From Pseudomonadota bacterium (GTDB lineage: Bacteria; Pseudomonadota; Alphaproteobacteria; Rhizobiales; Xanthobacteraceae), in the NCBI GenBank assembly GCA_023433965.1, contig JAEYTQ010000188.1:1-7985 (forward strand): a stretch of DNA of 7,985 nucleotides. Direction: 5' to 3'. Below, piece by piece: positions 1 through 7,985 of the stretch. The notes beneath the pieces are model-generated. The model did no database searches, was not told the origin of the DNA, and worked only from the letters and a program-made list of their open reading frames with translations. Every line of letters begins with the position of its first letter. The stretch's first letter is position 1. The position numbers and the translations under genes were made by a program.

Positions 1-437
1 GCCTCGCAGAGCAGCATCGCCTCGCGCGTCTTGGCCGCAACGCCGCCGAGCGTGCCCGAGGACGGCGAGGGGCGGATGAAGGCGTCGGCGGAGGCCGACA
101 GCCGTGCCATCCGCGTCTTGTCGCCGAGGATCGAGCCGCCGCTGCGTGCCGAGGACGGATCGACCGCAAGCACCGCGACCTTGTGGCCCTGCTGGATCAG
201 GTAAATGCCGAGCGCGTCGATGGTGGTGGACTTGCCGACGCCGGGCGATCCCGTGATGCCGACGCGGAAGGCCTTGCCGGTGTCCGGGAGCAGCATCTGC
301 ACCAGCTCCCGCGCCAGCGCCTGATGATCGCCGCGCCGGCTCTCCACCAGCGTGATGGCGCGCGCCAGCGCGGCGCGGCTGCCGGCGCGGAGCTCCCTGG
401 CGAGGGTTTTGATGTCGAGACTGGCCTTCTGAATCAT
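1..437 (-). CDS. meaB: Methylmalonyl-CoA mutase-associated GTPase MeaB (ArgK/LAO family), N-terminal part, cut by window edge
   Basis: This encodes the first 145 residues of a cytoplasmic SIMIBI-class P-loop GTPase. In this family MeaB binds methylmalonyl-CoA mutase, gates delivery of adenosylcobalamin and protects the enzyme from inactivation. The sequence shows a helical N-terminal segment (residues about 8-50), a Walker A motif GSPGVGKST (about 63-71), the strand and switch segment [10 protein letters not shown] (about 87-96), then [11 protein letters not shown] and [11 protein letters not shown], all typical of MeaB/ArgK. The family is usually about 320-340 residues, so more than half lies beyond base 1. 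The ATG at 435-437 gives the family-like N-terminus MIQKASLD; its ribosome binding site is weak (AGGG almost touching the start). It lies 65 bp downstream of tctA on the same strand, and the mutase it should serve lies about 4.7 kb upstream. Older databases call this family 'LAO/AO transport ATPase', which is misleading. Confidence 0.93.
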   Translation of the reverse strand, partial: MIQKASLDIKTLARELRAGSRAALARAITLVESRRGDHQALARELVQMLLPDTGKAFRVGITGSPGVGKSTTIDALGIYLIQQGHKVAVLAVDPSSARSGGSILGDKTRMARLSASADAFIRPSPSSGTLGGVAAKTREAMLLCE

Positions 438-463
438 GCCCTGATGTACAACGGTCGGCCGAC

Positions 464-486
464 GCAGGCGAGAGCTTCGCGCCTGC
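464..486 (-). other. Stem-loop in the tctA-meaB intergenic gap
   Basis: A perfect 7-bp inverted repeat (GCAGGCG / CGCCTGC, arms 464-470 and 480-486, 9-nt loop) lies in the 65-bp gap between the tctA stop and the meaB start. No T-tract follows on the minus strand, so it is not a standard intrinsic terminator. It could be a weak terminator, an RNA-processing site or chance in GC-rich DNA. A second short palindrome, GTCGGCCGAC (454-463), lies just downstream, closer to the meaB start. Whether meaB is co-transcribed with tctA cannot be settled from sequence. Confidence 0.35.
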
Positions 487-502
487 CCTCCGACTGCGCC
501 CG

Positions 503-2011
503 TCAGGGGGCCGGGGCGACCTCGCTCAGGGCTGCCGGCTTTCCCTTGATCCCGCGCCACAACATGGTGCCCCAGATCAGCAGCGTCACGACCCCCAAGG
601 TCGCGGCGATCGGCCGCTCGAAGAACATGATGAGCGCTCCGTCCGCCTTGATCATCGATGTCATGAAGTTCTGTTCGAGCATCTCGCCGAGGACGAGTCC
701 CAGGATGGCCGGCGCGATCGGGAAGCCGTGCTCCTCCATCAGCCAGCCGATCAGGCCCATCACCGCCATCATGATGACGCCGTAGACCGAATTGGTCATG
801 GCGTAGGACCCGACCAGGCAGAACATCAGGATCACCGGCAGAAGCACGTTTCGCGGCACCCGCAAAAGCTGCTTGCCGCCCTTGATCGCGATCCACCCGA
901 GCGGCAGCATCAGAATGTTGGCGAGAACGAAGATGATGAACACGGCGTAGATGAATTGCGGGTTCTGCAGGAATACGGTCGGCCCGGGATTCATCCCTTT
1001 CATGTAGAGGACGCCGATCACGATCGCCGTGATGGAATCGCCGGGGATGCCGAACACCAGCGCCGGGATCCAGGCGCCGCCGAGAGCGGAATTGTTGGCC
1101 GAGGTTGCATCGACGATGCCTTCGATATGGCCGGTCCCGAACTTTTCCGGCTCCTTCGAAAAGCGCTTCGAGATCGCGAACGAGATCCAGGCCGCGATGT
1201 CGGCGCCGGCTCCGGGGAGCGCACCGATCAGAACGCCGATGGTCGATCCGCGCAGGAAATTGAACCAGTAGCGCTTGAAGACGGCGAAGACGCCGCTGAA
1301 GATGTTGCCGATCTTCTGCGCGATCACGGCTCCCGTCACATCGGCATGGACCATGCCGCGGAGCAGTTCCGACAGCGCGAACATGCCGATCATCGCGGGA
1401 ATGAAGCTGATACCCTGCAATAGTTCCACGCTGCCGAAGGTGAAGCGCGGATAGCCCGCTGCCGGGTCGATGCCGATGCAATTGATGGCGAGCCCGAACA
1501 ACAGGGAGGTGATTCCCTTCAGCGGCGCGTCGCTGGTCATGAAGACGGCGCAGGTCAGGCCGAGCAGCGCCAGCCAGAAATATTCGAAAGAGGAGAAATT
1601 GATCGCGACCTCGGCCAATGCCGGCGCACACACGATCAGGATGGCGACGCCGACGAAGCCGCCCAGCACCGAGAACACCAGATTGACGCCGAGATTGAGG
1701 TCGAGCTGTCCGTTCCGGGACATCGCATAGCTCTCGTCCGTGTAGGCGGCCGACGCCGGCGTACCTGGAATGCGGAGCAGCGCCGCCGGAATGTCGCCGG
1801 CGAAGATGGCCATGGCGGTCGCGGTAACGATCGCCCCGAGTGCCGGCACCGGCTCCATGAAGAACGTCACCGGCACGAGCAGCGCGGTCGCCATCGTGGC
1901 GGTGAGCCCCGGCATCGCGCCGACGAACATGCCGAACGCTGCGGATGCGGCGATGACCCAGAGAACGTAGGGATCGAAGATGAGGCGGCTGGCTTCGAGC
2001 AATGCATCCAT
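503..2011 (-). CDS. tctA: Tripartite tricarboxylate transporter large permease subunit TctA
   Basis: A 502-residue integral inner-membrane protein of the TctA family (about 500 residues, 10-12 membrane segments), the translocation subunit of a sodium- or proton-coupled, binding-protein-dependent carboxylate transporter. Hydrophobic segments run through nearly the whole chain. An internal duplication is visible: GAMPGLTA (31-38) and GALPGAGA (263-270) are equivalent glycine/proline loops. [17 protein letters not shown] (about 78-94) matches [10 protein letters not shown] (about 320-329) in the second half. These P-G loops are the hallmark motifs of TctA. The ATG at 2009-2011 is preceded by GAGGT (2016-2020), and the tctB TGA stop (2019-2021) overlaps this ribosome binding site, so translation of the two genes is probably coupled. 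The substrate cannot be read from the sequence; the family moves citrate, tricarballylate, other di- and tricarboxylates and some aromatic acids. Confidence 0.95.
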   Translation of the reverse strand: MDALLEASRLIFDPYVLWVIAASAAFGMFVGAMPGLTATMATALLVPVTFFMEPVPALGAIVTATAMAIFAGDIPAALLRIPGTPASAAYTDESYAMSRNGQLDLNLGVNLVFSVLGGFVGVAILIVCAPALAEVAINFSSFEYFWLALLGLTCAVFMTSDAPLKGITSLLFGLAINCIGIDPAAGYPRFTFGSVELLQGISFIPAMIGMFALSELLRGMVHADVTGAVIAQKIGNIFSGVFAVFKRYWFNFLRGSTIGVLIGALPGAGADIAAWISFAISKRFSKEPEKFGTGHIEGIVDATSANNSALGGAWIPALVFGIPGDSITAIVIGVLYMKGMNPGPTVFLQNPQFIYAVFIIFVLANILMLPLGWIAIKGGKQLLRVPRNVLLPVILMFCLVGSYAMTNSVYGVIMMAVMGLIGWLMEEHGFPIAPAILGLVLGEMLEQNFMTSMIKADGALIMFFERPIAATLGVVTLLIWGTMLWRGIKGKPAALSEVAPAP

Positions 2012-2018
2012 GGCGACC

Positions 2019-2492
2019 TCAGAGAATCGAATTCAGCCAGCCGCGCGGCAGCGGCACGCGGAGCAGCGTGGCGAAGAACCAATGGATCGTGAAGGTGCCG
2101 ACCAGCGCGGTGACCGCGGCGATCCACGGCCGCACGCCGAGCCAAAGGAACAGCGTCATCAGAAAAAGCAGGGCGAGCGGAATGAATCCGACGGTTTCGG
2201 CCGCGAAGATGTAGAGCAGCAACAGAACGAGCACGAGGAAGAACGTGGCGAGACGGCGTGGCTCCTTGACCCATGGCGCGAGTTCGACCCACGGAGCGCC
2301 CATGCGCCGCGCGGTCAATCCATTCCATATCAGGATCCCGCCGCAGACGATTAAACCGGCGCTCAGGATGCGCGGGAAAAGCGACGGTCCGTACTTTTGT
2401 CCGGGAAAGTCGGGGAAACTGGCGGTCAGTGTGATCATCACGACGGCGAATATGATGAGCACCAGGCCGGCGATGGCATCGTTGGCGCGCAA
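2019..2492 (-). CDS. tctB: Tripartite tricarboxylate transporter small membrane subunit TctB (TTG start)
   Basis: A 157-residue membrane protein of the TctB family. Hydrophobic helices are visible at about 7-24, 42-60, 81-98, 102-120 and 124-143. The FPGQKYGPSLFPRIL loop after the first helix and the closing RVPLPRG are typical of TctB. It forms the inner-membrane complex with TctA. The start is a TTG codon (2490-2492): AGGAG lies at the ideal 6-nt distance (2499-2503), an in-frame TGA lies only six codons upstream, and the next in-frame Met (residue 19) would remove most of the first helix. It is 83 bp downstream of tctC, with a strong hairpin between, and 7 bp upstream of tctA. Confidence 0.92.
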   Translation of the reverse strand: MRANDAIAGLVLIIFAVVMITLTASFPDFPGQKYGPSLFPRILSAGLIVCGGILIWNGLTARRMGAPWVELAPWVKEPRRLATFFLVLVLLLLYIFAAETVGFIPLALLFLMTLFLWLGVRPWIAAVTALVGTFTIHWFFATLLRVPLPRGWLNSIL

Positions 2493-2498
2493 TGGCGG

Positions 2499-2503
2499 CT
2501 CCT
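2499..2503 (-). promoter_or_regulatory. Ribosome binding site that fixes the TTG start of tctB
   Basis: AGGAG on the minus strand, 6 nt before the TTG at 2490-2492. No ATG or GTG lies in frame between the upstream stop and this TTG, so this site decides the start. Confidence 0.75.
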
Positions 2504-2514
2504 GGAATCAAAGC

Positions 2515-2541
2515 GAGGCGCGCCGCGGACGGCGCGGCCTC
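2515..2541 (-). other. GC-rich hairpin between tctC and tctB (probable attenuation or mRNA-stabilising element)
   Basis: Within the 83-bp tctC-tctB gap, an 11-bp stem with a single bulged C (arms 2515-2525 and 2530-2541) closes on a 4-nt loop (TCCG on the mRNA strand). It is followed by CTTTG rather than a long T-run, so it resembles a partial terminator or a 3'-end protecting structure more than a full terminator. Such hairpins often follow the binding-protein gene in transporter operons, where the binding protein is needed in excess over the membrane subunits. That role is inferred here; the inverted repeat itself is directly visible. Confidence 0.55.
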
Positions 2542-2575
2542 CAGGTCGGGGCGGAGGGTGTTTTTCAGCCCCGCT

Positions 2576-3571
2576 TCAGGTCTTTGCGATACCGGCCGCC
2601 TTCATGGCTTCGCCCATCTGCGCGTCCGCCTTGTCCATGAAAGCGGCGTAGCCGGCGGCATCGTTCCATACGACGCCGAAGCCGCGCGACGACATGAAGT
2701 CGTTGTATTCCTTGGACTCGAAGATCTTCTTCAGCGCAGCCGTCAGCTTGGTTGCGACCGGCTGCGGAAGCCCCTTCGGGCCGGCGAAGCCACGCCAGGC
2801 CCCGGTCGTATAGTCGACGCCCATCGCCTCCTTGAGGGTCGGCACGTCGGGGAAGGTCGCTGCGCGCTTCGGCGCCATGATCGCGAGGCTGCGGGCCTTG
2901 CCGGCGTCGATCATCGCGCGGGCTTCCGGGATGGAGCAGGTGGTGAAGTCGATGCCGCCTGCGGCAAGATCTTGCATCGCGGGCGCGGCGCCATTCGAGG
3001 GCACCCAAGCCACCTGGTTCGGCGGCAGGCCCATGGCCTGGAGCCAGCCCACCAGAGCCAGATGCCAGATGCCGCCCTGGCCCGTGCCGGAGGCCTTGAA
3101 CTTGCCGGGCGCGGAGGCCTTGATCGCGTCCGCCAAGTCTTTCACGGTCTTGTACTGTGAATCCGCCTTGACCTGGATGCCCGGAGGATCCTCGTTCATC
3201 AGAGCCAGCGGCGTGAAATCCTTGGGCGTGAGCTGCGTCAGGCCGGCCCAGTGCATCATCGCGATTTCAACGGTGATGATGCCGAGCGTGTAGCCGTCCG
3301 CTGTGGCGGTCGAGATCGCGGAATGGCCGACCACGCCGGAGCCGCCCGTGCGGTTGACGACGTTGACCGGCTGACCGAATTCCTTTTCGAGCAGCGCGCC
3401 GACGATGCGTGCGGTGGCATCGGTTCCCCCGCCGGCACCCCACGGGCAAATCAGCTGGATGGGCCGGGTGGGATAGGCGGCATCGGCGAACGCCGGCTTC
3501 AACCCGAAAGCGGCGGATGCCGCGACGGCGGCGGTCGAAGCCGCAAAGCTGCGGCGCGAAATCTTGGACAT
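2576..3571 (-). CDS. tctC: Tripartite tricarboxylate transporter substrate-binding protein TctC (Bug family), Tat signal
   Basis: A 331-residue periplasmic solute receptor of the Bug/TctC family (usually about 320-330 residues) that captures a carboxylate and hands it to TctA-TctB. The N-terminus SRRSFAAS (residues 5-12) is a twin-arginine motif, followed by an alanine-rich hydrophobic stretch and a likely cleavage site after AFA (residue 29). The mature start YPTRPIQLICPWGAGGGTD (about 33-51) is the family signature; PDVPTLKE and the WRGFAGPKGLP segment follow in the C-terminal half. The ATG at 3569-3571 is chosen over an in-frame ATG at 3781 because GGGAGG lies 7 nt upstream (3579-3584), the signal peptide begins here, and the longer version would run through the promoter region. 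It is the first gene of tctC-tctB-tctA. The ligand is not predictable from the sequence. Confidence 0.95.
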   Translation of the reverse strand: MSKISRRSFAASTAAVAASAAFGLKPAFADAAYPTRPIQLICPWGAGGGTDATARIVGALLEKEFGQPVNVVNRTGGSGVVGHSAISTATADGYTLGIITVEIAMMHWAGLTQLTPKDFTPLALMNEDPPGIQVKADSQYKTVKDLADAIKASAPGKFKASGTGQGGIWHLALVGWLQAMGLPPNQVAWVPSNGAAPAMQDLAAGGIDFTTCSIPEARAMIDAGKARSLAIMAPKRAATFPDVPTLKEAMGVDYTTGAWRGFAGPKGLPQPVATKLTAALKKIFESKEYNDFMSSRGFGVVWNDAAGYAAFMDKADAQMGEAMKAAGIAKT

Positions 3572-3588
3572 TGAATGGCCTCCCAGCG

Positions 3589-3608
3589 GCGCCCGTGACG
3601 CCGGGCGC
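3589..3608 (-). promoter_or_regulatory. Stem-loop in the predicted tctC 5' leader
   Basis: A perfect 7-bp inverted repeat (GCGCCCG / CGGGCGC, arms 3589-3595 and 3602-3608, 6-nt loop) lies between the predicted -10 box and the ribosome binding site of tctC, whose GGGAGG begins 4 nt after the stem. With transcription starting near 3617 the stem would sit close to the 5' end of the mRNA, where such structures can slow decay. The function is inferred. Confidence 0.4.
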
Positions 3609-3623
3609 TCTTGTCGATGGCGC

Positions 3624-3653
3624 ATTCTAGTCGGCTTTGCAGCGCCGCCGCAA
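3624..3653 (-). promoter_or_regulatory. Predicted sigma70-type promoter of the tctCBA operon
   Basis: On the minus strand, TTGCGG (3648-3653) and TAGAAT (3624-3629) are separated by 18 bp. The -10 box matches the consensus at 5 of 6 positions and the -35 box keeps TTG. Transcription would begin near 3617, giving a leader of roughly 45 nt before the tctC ATG. The -35 box directly abuts a 12-bp palindrome. Confidence 0.5.
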
Positions 3654-3665
3654 GGTAGCGCTACC
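3654..3665. promoter_or_regulatory. Perfect 12-bp palindrome GGTAGCGCTACC, probable operator (LacI/GalR-like)
   Basis: The sequence is its own reverse complement over all 12 bases and touches the upstream edge of the predicted tctC -35 box. The form, with a central GCGC flanked by TA and symmetric outer G/C bases, resembles operators of LacI/GalR-family regulators. It lies in the divergent region between tctC and the SRPBCC gene, so a bound protein could affect either. No regulator gene is in the window, so the cognate factor is unknown. Confidence 0.5.
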
Positions 3666-3788
3666 AACGAGATCGCCAACCTGTGTGAAAGCCGGCGCCG
3701 AACCGATGGTTGGTCAGAAATCGGGTGGGTTTTGCCTGCGCGCGCAGCCAATTTGGGCGCGTAACCGAAATTCAAAGGCAAGCCATCG

Positions 3789-4268
3789 ATGACCCAAGCC
3801 TATTACAGTGCCGTGTTGGACCACCCGCTGGGCGACGTCTGGTCGCTGATCCGCGATTTCAACAACTATCCCGCCTATATCGACGGCGTGAGCGAGAGCG
3901 AGATCGAAGACGACAAGCGCGGTGACGAAATCGGCGCCATCAGGCGCTTCTGCTATCTCGGAAACTGGATACGCCAGCGCCTGGTCGACCACTCGGACCG
4001 GCAGCACACACTCACCTATGCCGGTCTCGAAGCGCTGCCCTATCCGCAAGACGATGGCGCGCGCAGTCCGGCGCCGACGCGCTATCAAGGCACCATGCAT
4101 CTGCGCCCGATCATCGAAGGGGACCGCACCCTGATCGAATGGTCGGTCGACCTCGAGACCGAACCTGCGGACGCCGATCGCTGGCAGGCGCTGTTTGCCT
4201 CCTGGATTCCCGATTGGACCGATTCCCTCGCGCGGACACTGGGTCGGACCCGCCCGCGATCCGTCTAG
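3789..4268 (+). CDS. SRPBCC (START-like/polyketide cyclase-type) family protein
   Basis: A 159-residue soluble protein with the layout of the SRPBCC helix-grip fold. An opening beta-strand (YYSAVLDHPL) leads into a helix VWSLIRDFNNYPAYIDGV (about 17-34), then alternating strands including GDEIGAIRRF, and a long C-terminal helix from about residue 130 (WQALFASWIPDWTDSLARTL). Family members bind hydrophobic ligands or act as cyclases or dehydratases, but nothing visible identifies a ligand or reaction. There is no signal peptide, so it is probably cytoplasmic. The ATG at 3789 has AAAGG 10 nt upstream, a slightly long spacing. It is the only plus-strand gene in the window, divergent from tctC and convergent with the DUF3298 gene. 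I find no convincing -10/-35 pair for it in the intergenic region. Confidence 0.85.
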   Translation: MTQAYYSAVLDHPLGDVWSLIRDFNNYPAYIDGVSESEIEDDKRGDEIGAIRRFCYLGNWIRQRLVDHSDRQHTLTYAGLEALPYPQDDGARSPAPTRYQGTMHLRPIIEGDRTLIEWSVDLETEPADADRWQALFASWIPDWTDSLARTLGRTRPRSV

Positions 4269-4275
4269 TGATCGC

Positions 4276-5064
4276 TCACGGCTCGTCAGCGTCGCCCTTG
4301 GGCCGCGCGCCGCCGAAAATGCGCGCGCCTTCTTCCGTGAGGTACGGCTTCAGCGTTTCCCACGGCACGAACGCGACATATTCGCCTTCGGCATAAGCCC
4401 CGACGGCATAGGACGGATAGTGGAAGGTCAGGCCTGAGCTCTTGCCGGCTTCGGTTGACGGCGCGAGCGTCACCGCGCCGATCTTGAGCAGGCGCGGCTC
4501 CACGGACTTGAACCACTCGTCCGTCGCGGTCTCGCTTGTGCCGCGCTTCTTCTTCGCGTCCTTCAATGAAGCAATGATGGCCTTCATCATTGCGTTCATG
4601 GTCGGGCCATTGTCGGCGGTCTCGGTGAAGAACGGGCGGATCGAGATGCGCTTCTTGCCGGTCTTGTCCCACAGGATCGTGTTCACGTCCGAGTTGGGAT
4701 GCGCGCCACGCGTGTTCATGTAGTCATTGCGTAGGATGCTAGTATAGCGGTCGGCAACGACGGAGCGGATCTCGTATTTGCGCTCGAACTCCCAGCGACC
4801 TTCCCAAGAGGACTGTGGATCGGCTTTGCGCGCGGCGGCAGCTTCCGCGGCATTCCTGTCGAGCCACTTCTTGCCTTCGGCGAGGCAATCCGCCGCCAGC
4901 GCCGTATCCGCCTTGATCCTGTCGTCGAGGAAGACGCGTGCCTCGATGCTCCTGGTCTTGACGACGGCGTCGCGCTTGGGGTCGGCGGCGCGGGCGGGAC
5001 CGAACAGGGCGCCGCAGACCGGGGCGACAGCGAGCGCGCGCATCAACATCGGCGCGAGAGACAT
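4276..5064 (-). CDS. Secreted RsiV-like DUF3298 (with DUF4163-like N-terminal region) protein
   Basis: A 262-residue exported protein. A signal peptide with a hydrophobic core (about 6-22) ends in ARA (cleavage near residue 26). There is no lipobox, although a Cys sits in the core. The N-terminal part includes YEIRSVVADRYTSILRNDYM and GAHPNSDVNTILWD, as in DUF4163/PdaC-type domains. The C-terminal part has LTFHYPSYAVGAYAEGEYVAFVPW (about 212-235), the family's characteristic strand pair, shared with the extracellular lysozyme-sensing domain of Bacillus RsiV. Here it stands alone without a transmembrane anti-sigma segment, so it is probably a free periplasmic protein of unknown role. An AGAAGGA ribosome binding site serves either ATG (5062-5064) or the adjacent GTG (5065-5067); ATG is preferred. 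It starts 38 bp after the scpA stop on the same strand and converges on the SRPBCC gene with a 7-bp gap. Confidence 0.82.
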   Translation of the reverse strand: MSLAPMLMRALAVAPVCGALFGPARAADPKRDAVVKTRSIEARVFLDDRIKADTALAADCLAEGKKWLDRNAAEAAAARKADPQSSWEGRWEFERKYEIRSVVADRYTSILRNDYMNTRGAHPNSDVNTILWDKTGKKRISIRPFFTETADNGPTMNAMMKAIIASLKDAKKKRGTSETATDEWFKSVEPRLLKIGAVTLAPSTEAGKSSGLTFHYPSYAVGAYAEGEYVAFVPWETLKPYLTEEGARIFGGARPKGDADEP

Positions 5065-5102
5065 CACGCGAAATCCTTCTTGTCGGGAAATAGACGGCGA
5101 AA

Positions 5103-7259
<2,157 letters not shown>

Positions 7260-7275
7260 GGCTTCAACCATATCA

Positions 7276-7740
7276 TCAATCATGATCCGGATGCTGATGG
7301 CTGACGATGGTCGCCATCTTCTCCGGTCCGTAATTCTGCTGCGTGGTCTGGCTCGGGAGGTTGGCGATGCCCACCACCCAGCCGAGGCGGGATTCGGTGC
7401 CGAACTGCCGCGTCGGGATCACGCGGTCGGGACGGTCGAACGCGCCGGTCATGATCTCGATGCGGTCGCCATCGACGCGGCCGAAGCTCAGCGGCGTGCC
7501 GCAGGCGGCGCAAAAGCCGCGCTCGGCGATGGTCGAGGAGCGGAAGAACGACGGCTGTCCCCTGGCCCAGGCAAAGTCCGTCTTGTTGATGTCGGCAAAG
7601 GACGCGAACGGCGCGCCGGCCGCCTTCTGGCACATGCGGCAGTGACAGATCGAAATCCTGGTCGGCGCGGTCATGACGGCAAAGCGCACGGCGCCGCATT
7701 GGCAGCCGCCGGTGAGAACGGGTTTGCTGGTCTCGGTCAT
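7276..7740 (-). CDS. GFA-family zinc-binding protein (glutathione-dependent formaldehyde-activating enzyme-like)
   Basis: A 154-residue soluble protein of the GFA/CENP-V family. The zinc-ligand pattern is complete: CQC (Cys13, Cys15), CHCRMC (Cys32, Cys34, Cys37) and FCAACGTPL (Cys77, Cys80). The family is named for Gfa, proposed to conjugate formaldehyde with glutathione, but most members have no proven reaction and none should be assumed here. The start is fixed by an ATGA overlap with the mutase small-subunit stop (7737-7740). The stop (TGA at 7276-7278) lies within 16 bp of the mutase large-subunit start. The gene is therefore embedded in the mutase operon and very likely co-translated with it. 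About 25 residues after the NLP segment (from about 130) look like an unstructured, poorly conserved tail. Confidence 0.9.
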   Translation of the reverse strand: MTETSKPVLTGGCQCGAVRFAVMTAPTRISICHCRMCQKAAGAPFASFADINKTDFAWARGQPSFFRSSTIAERGFCAACGTPLSFGRVDGDRIEIMTGAFDRPDRVIPTRQFGTESRLGWVVGIANLPSQTTQQNYGPEKMATIVSHQHPDHD

Positions 7741-7985
7741 GCCTGCTCCATCCGTCGGTAGGCGTCCTGCAGCGTGGCAAGCGCATCGCCTCCGGCGAAG
7801 ACAAAGCCCGTGACGCCGGCTGCCCGCAGCGCCGCCTCGGCATCCGCCGGGCGGCCTGCCAGATAGATAGGCCGGCCGCCGGCCGCTTGCAGGGCCTTCG
7901 CCGCAGCTTCGGCGTGTTCCGTGTAGACCTTGTCGCTGGAACAAAGACAGGCGAGCTCTGCGCCGGAGGCCTTGAACGCGGCGGC
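7737..7985 (-). CDS. mutA: Methylmalonyl-CoA mutase small (beta) subunit, C-terminal end, cut by window edge
   Basis: The last 82 residues of a protein whose N-terminal part lies beyond base 7985. The segment ELACLCSSDKVY, then alternating helices and strands with GGRPIYLAGRP, then GFVFAGGDALATL, matches the C-terminal Rossmann-like domain of the MutA subunit. That domain resembles a cobalamin-binding domain but lacks the DxHxxG histidine motif in the part seen here. In heterodimeric mutases this subunit is non-catalytic and supports the large subunit. It ends in TGA overlapping the GFA start by 4 bp and lies directly upstream of the large-subunit gene. The symbol mutA rests on family resemblance of a fragment. 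Confidence 0.82.
   Translation of the reverse strand, partial: AAAFKASGAELACLCSSDKVYTEHAEAAAKALQAAGGRPIYLAGRPADAEAALRAAGVTGFVFAGGDALATLQDAYRRMEQA

Noticed and set aside
728..1423. 231-codon plus-strand open frame opposite tctA
   Set aside because: Shadow of a clear TctA gene; its composition (many His, Arg, Asp) is unlike a folded protein and no family is recognised.
1867..2511. 214-codon minus-strand open frame across the tctA/tctB junction
   Set aside because: Out of frame with both recognised transporter genes and overlaps their coding and start signals; Arg-rich shadow translation.
2492..3160. 222-codon plus-strand open frame opposite tctC
   Set aside because: Lies antisense to the recognised TctC domains and lacks a plausible family.
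3701..3711. Inverted repeat AACC-GAT-GGTT in the divergent intergenic region
   Set aside because: The arms are only 4 bp, and no promoter element or second copy lies nearby to support a regulatory role.
3736..3747. Second 12-bp palindrome, CTGCGCGCGCAG, upstream of the SRPBCC gene
   Set aside because: It is mostly alternating GC, which arises readily by chance in this base composition, and no promoter can be placed around it.
3572..3781. N-terminal extension of TctC by 70 residues from an ATG at 3781
   Set aside because: The extension would precede a complete Tat signal peptide and cover the predicted promoter and operator; the ATG at 3571 has a strong ribosome binding site.
3714..4100. 128-codon minus-strand open frame opposite the SRPBCC gene
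   Set aside because: Antisense to a recognised SRPBCC protein; no family resemblance.
7276..7302. SHQHPDHD at the GFA C-terminus resembles the HxHxDH metal motif of metallo-beta-lactamase folds
   Set aside because: It lies in the last residues of the protein with no surrounding beta-lactamase fold, so it is a chance match in a tail.

Overview
The window is GC-rich, densely packed and largely read from the minus strand. Its protein sequences look alphaproteobacterial, most like the Bradyrhizobium/Rhodopseudomonas (Nitrobacteraceae) group. That placement rests on codon bias, a B12-dependent methylmalonyl-CoA mutase with a separate small subunit, and a Bug-type tripartite tricarboxylate transporter. 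It is inference from recognised families, not a database result.

The right half (7985 down to 4276, minus strand) is a tight gene run. It holds the C-terminal end of a methylmalonyl-CoA mutase small subunit (mutA-like), a zinc-binding GFA-family protein, the full large catalytic subunit (scpA/mutB type, His595 as cobalamin ligand), and a secreted RsiV-like DUF3298 protein. mutA and the GFA gene overlap by an ATGA. The GFA stop lies at or inside the start region of the large subunit. The mutase interconverts methylmalonyl-CoA and succinyl-CoA, which feeds propionyl-CoA carbon into the TCA cycle.

In the middle is a single plus-strand gene for a small SRPBCC (START-like) protein (3789-4268). 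It converges on the DUF3298 gene with 7 bp between stops and diverges from tctC across a 217 bp intergenic region. That region carries the clearest regulatory signals of the window: a perfect 12-bp palindrome (GGTAGCGCTACC) abutting a credible sigma70-type promoter for tctC, and a 7-bp stem-loop in the predicted 5' leader.

The left half (3571 down to 503, minus strand) is a complete tctC-tctB-tctA operon. It encodes a periplasmic solute-binding protein with a twin-arginine signal, a small membrane subunit starting at TTG, and a 12-TM-class large permease. A strong GC hairpin lies between tctC and tctB. Downstream, on the same strand, is the N-terminal part of meaB (1-437), the G-protein chaperone that loads and protects methylmalonyl-CoA mutase, cut by the window edge.

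The transporter cassette is therefore bracketed by mutase genes and the mutase chaperone. A plausible but unproven reading is that it imports a carboxylate whose breakdown passes through propionyl-CoA or methylmalonyl-CoA. I see no CRISPR array, tRNA, rRNA, insertion sequence, phage gene or clear novel defence-type system. No gene-free stretch exceeds 300 bases.
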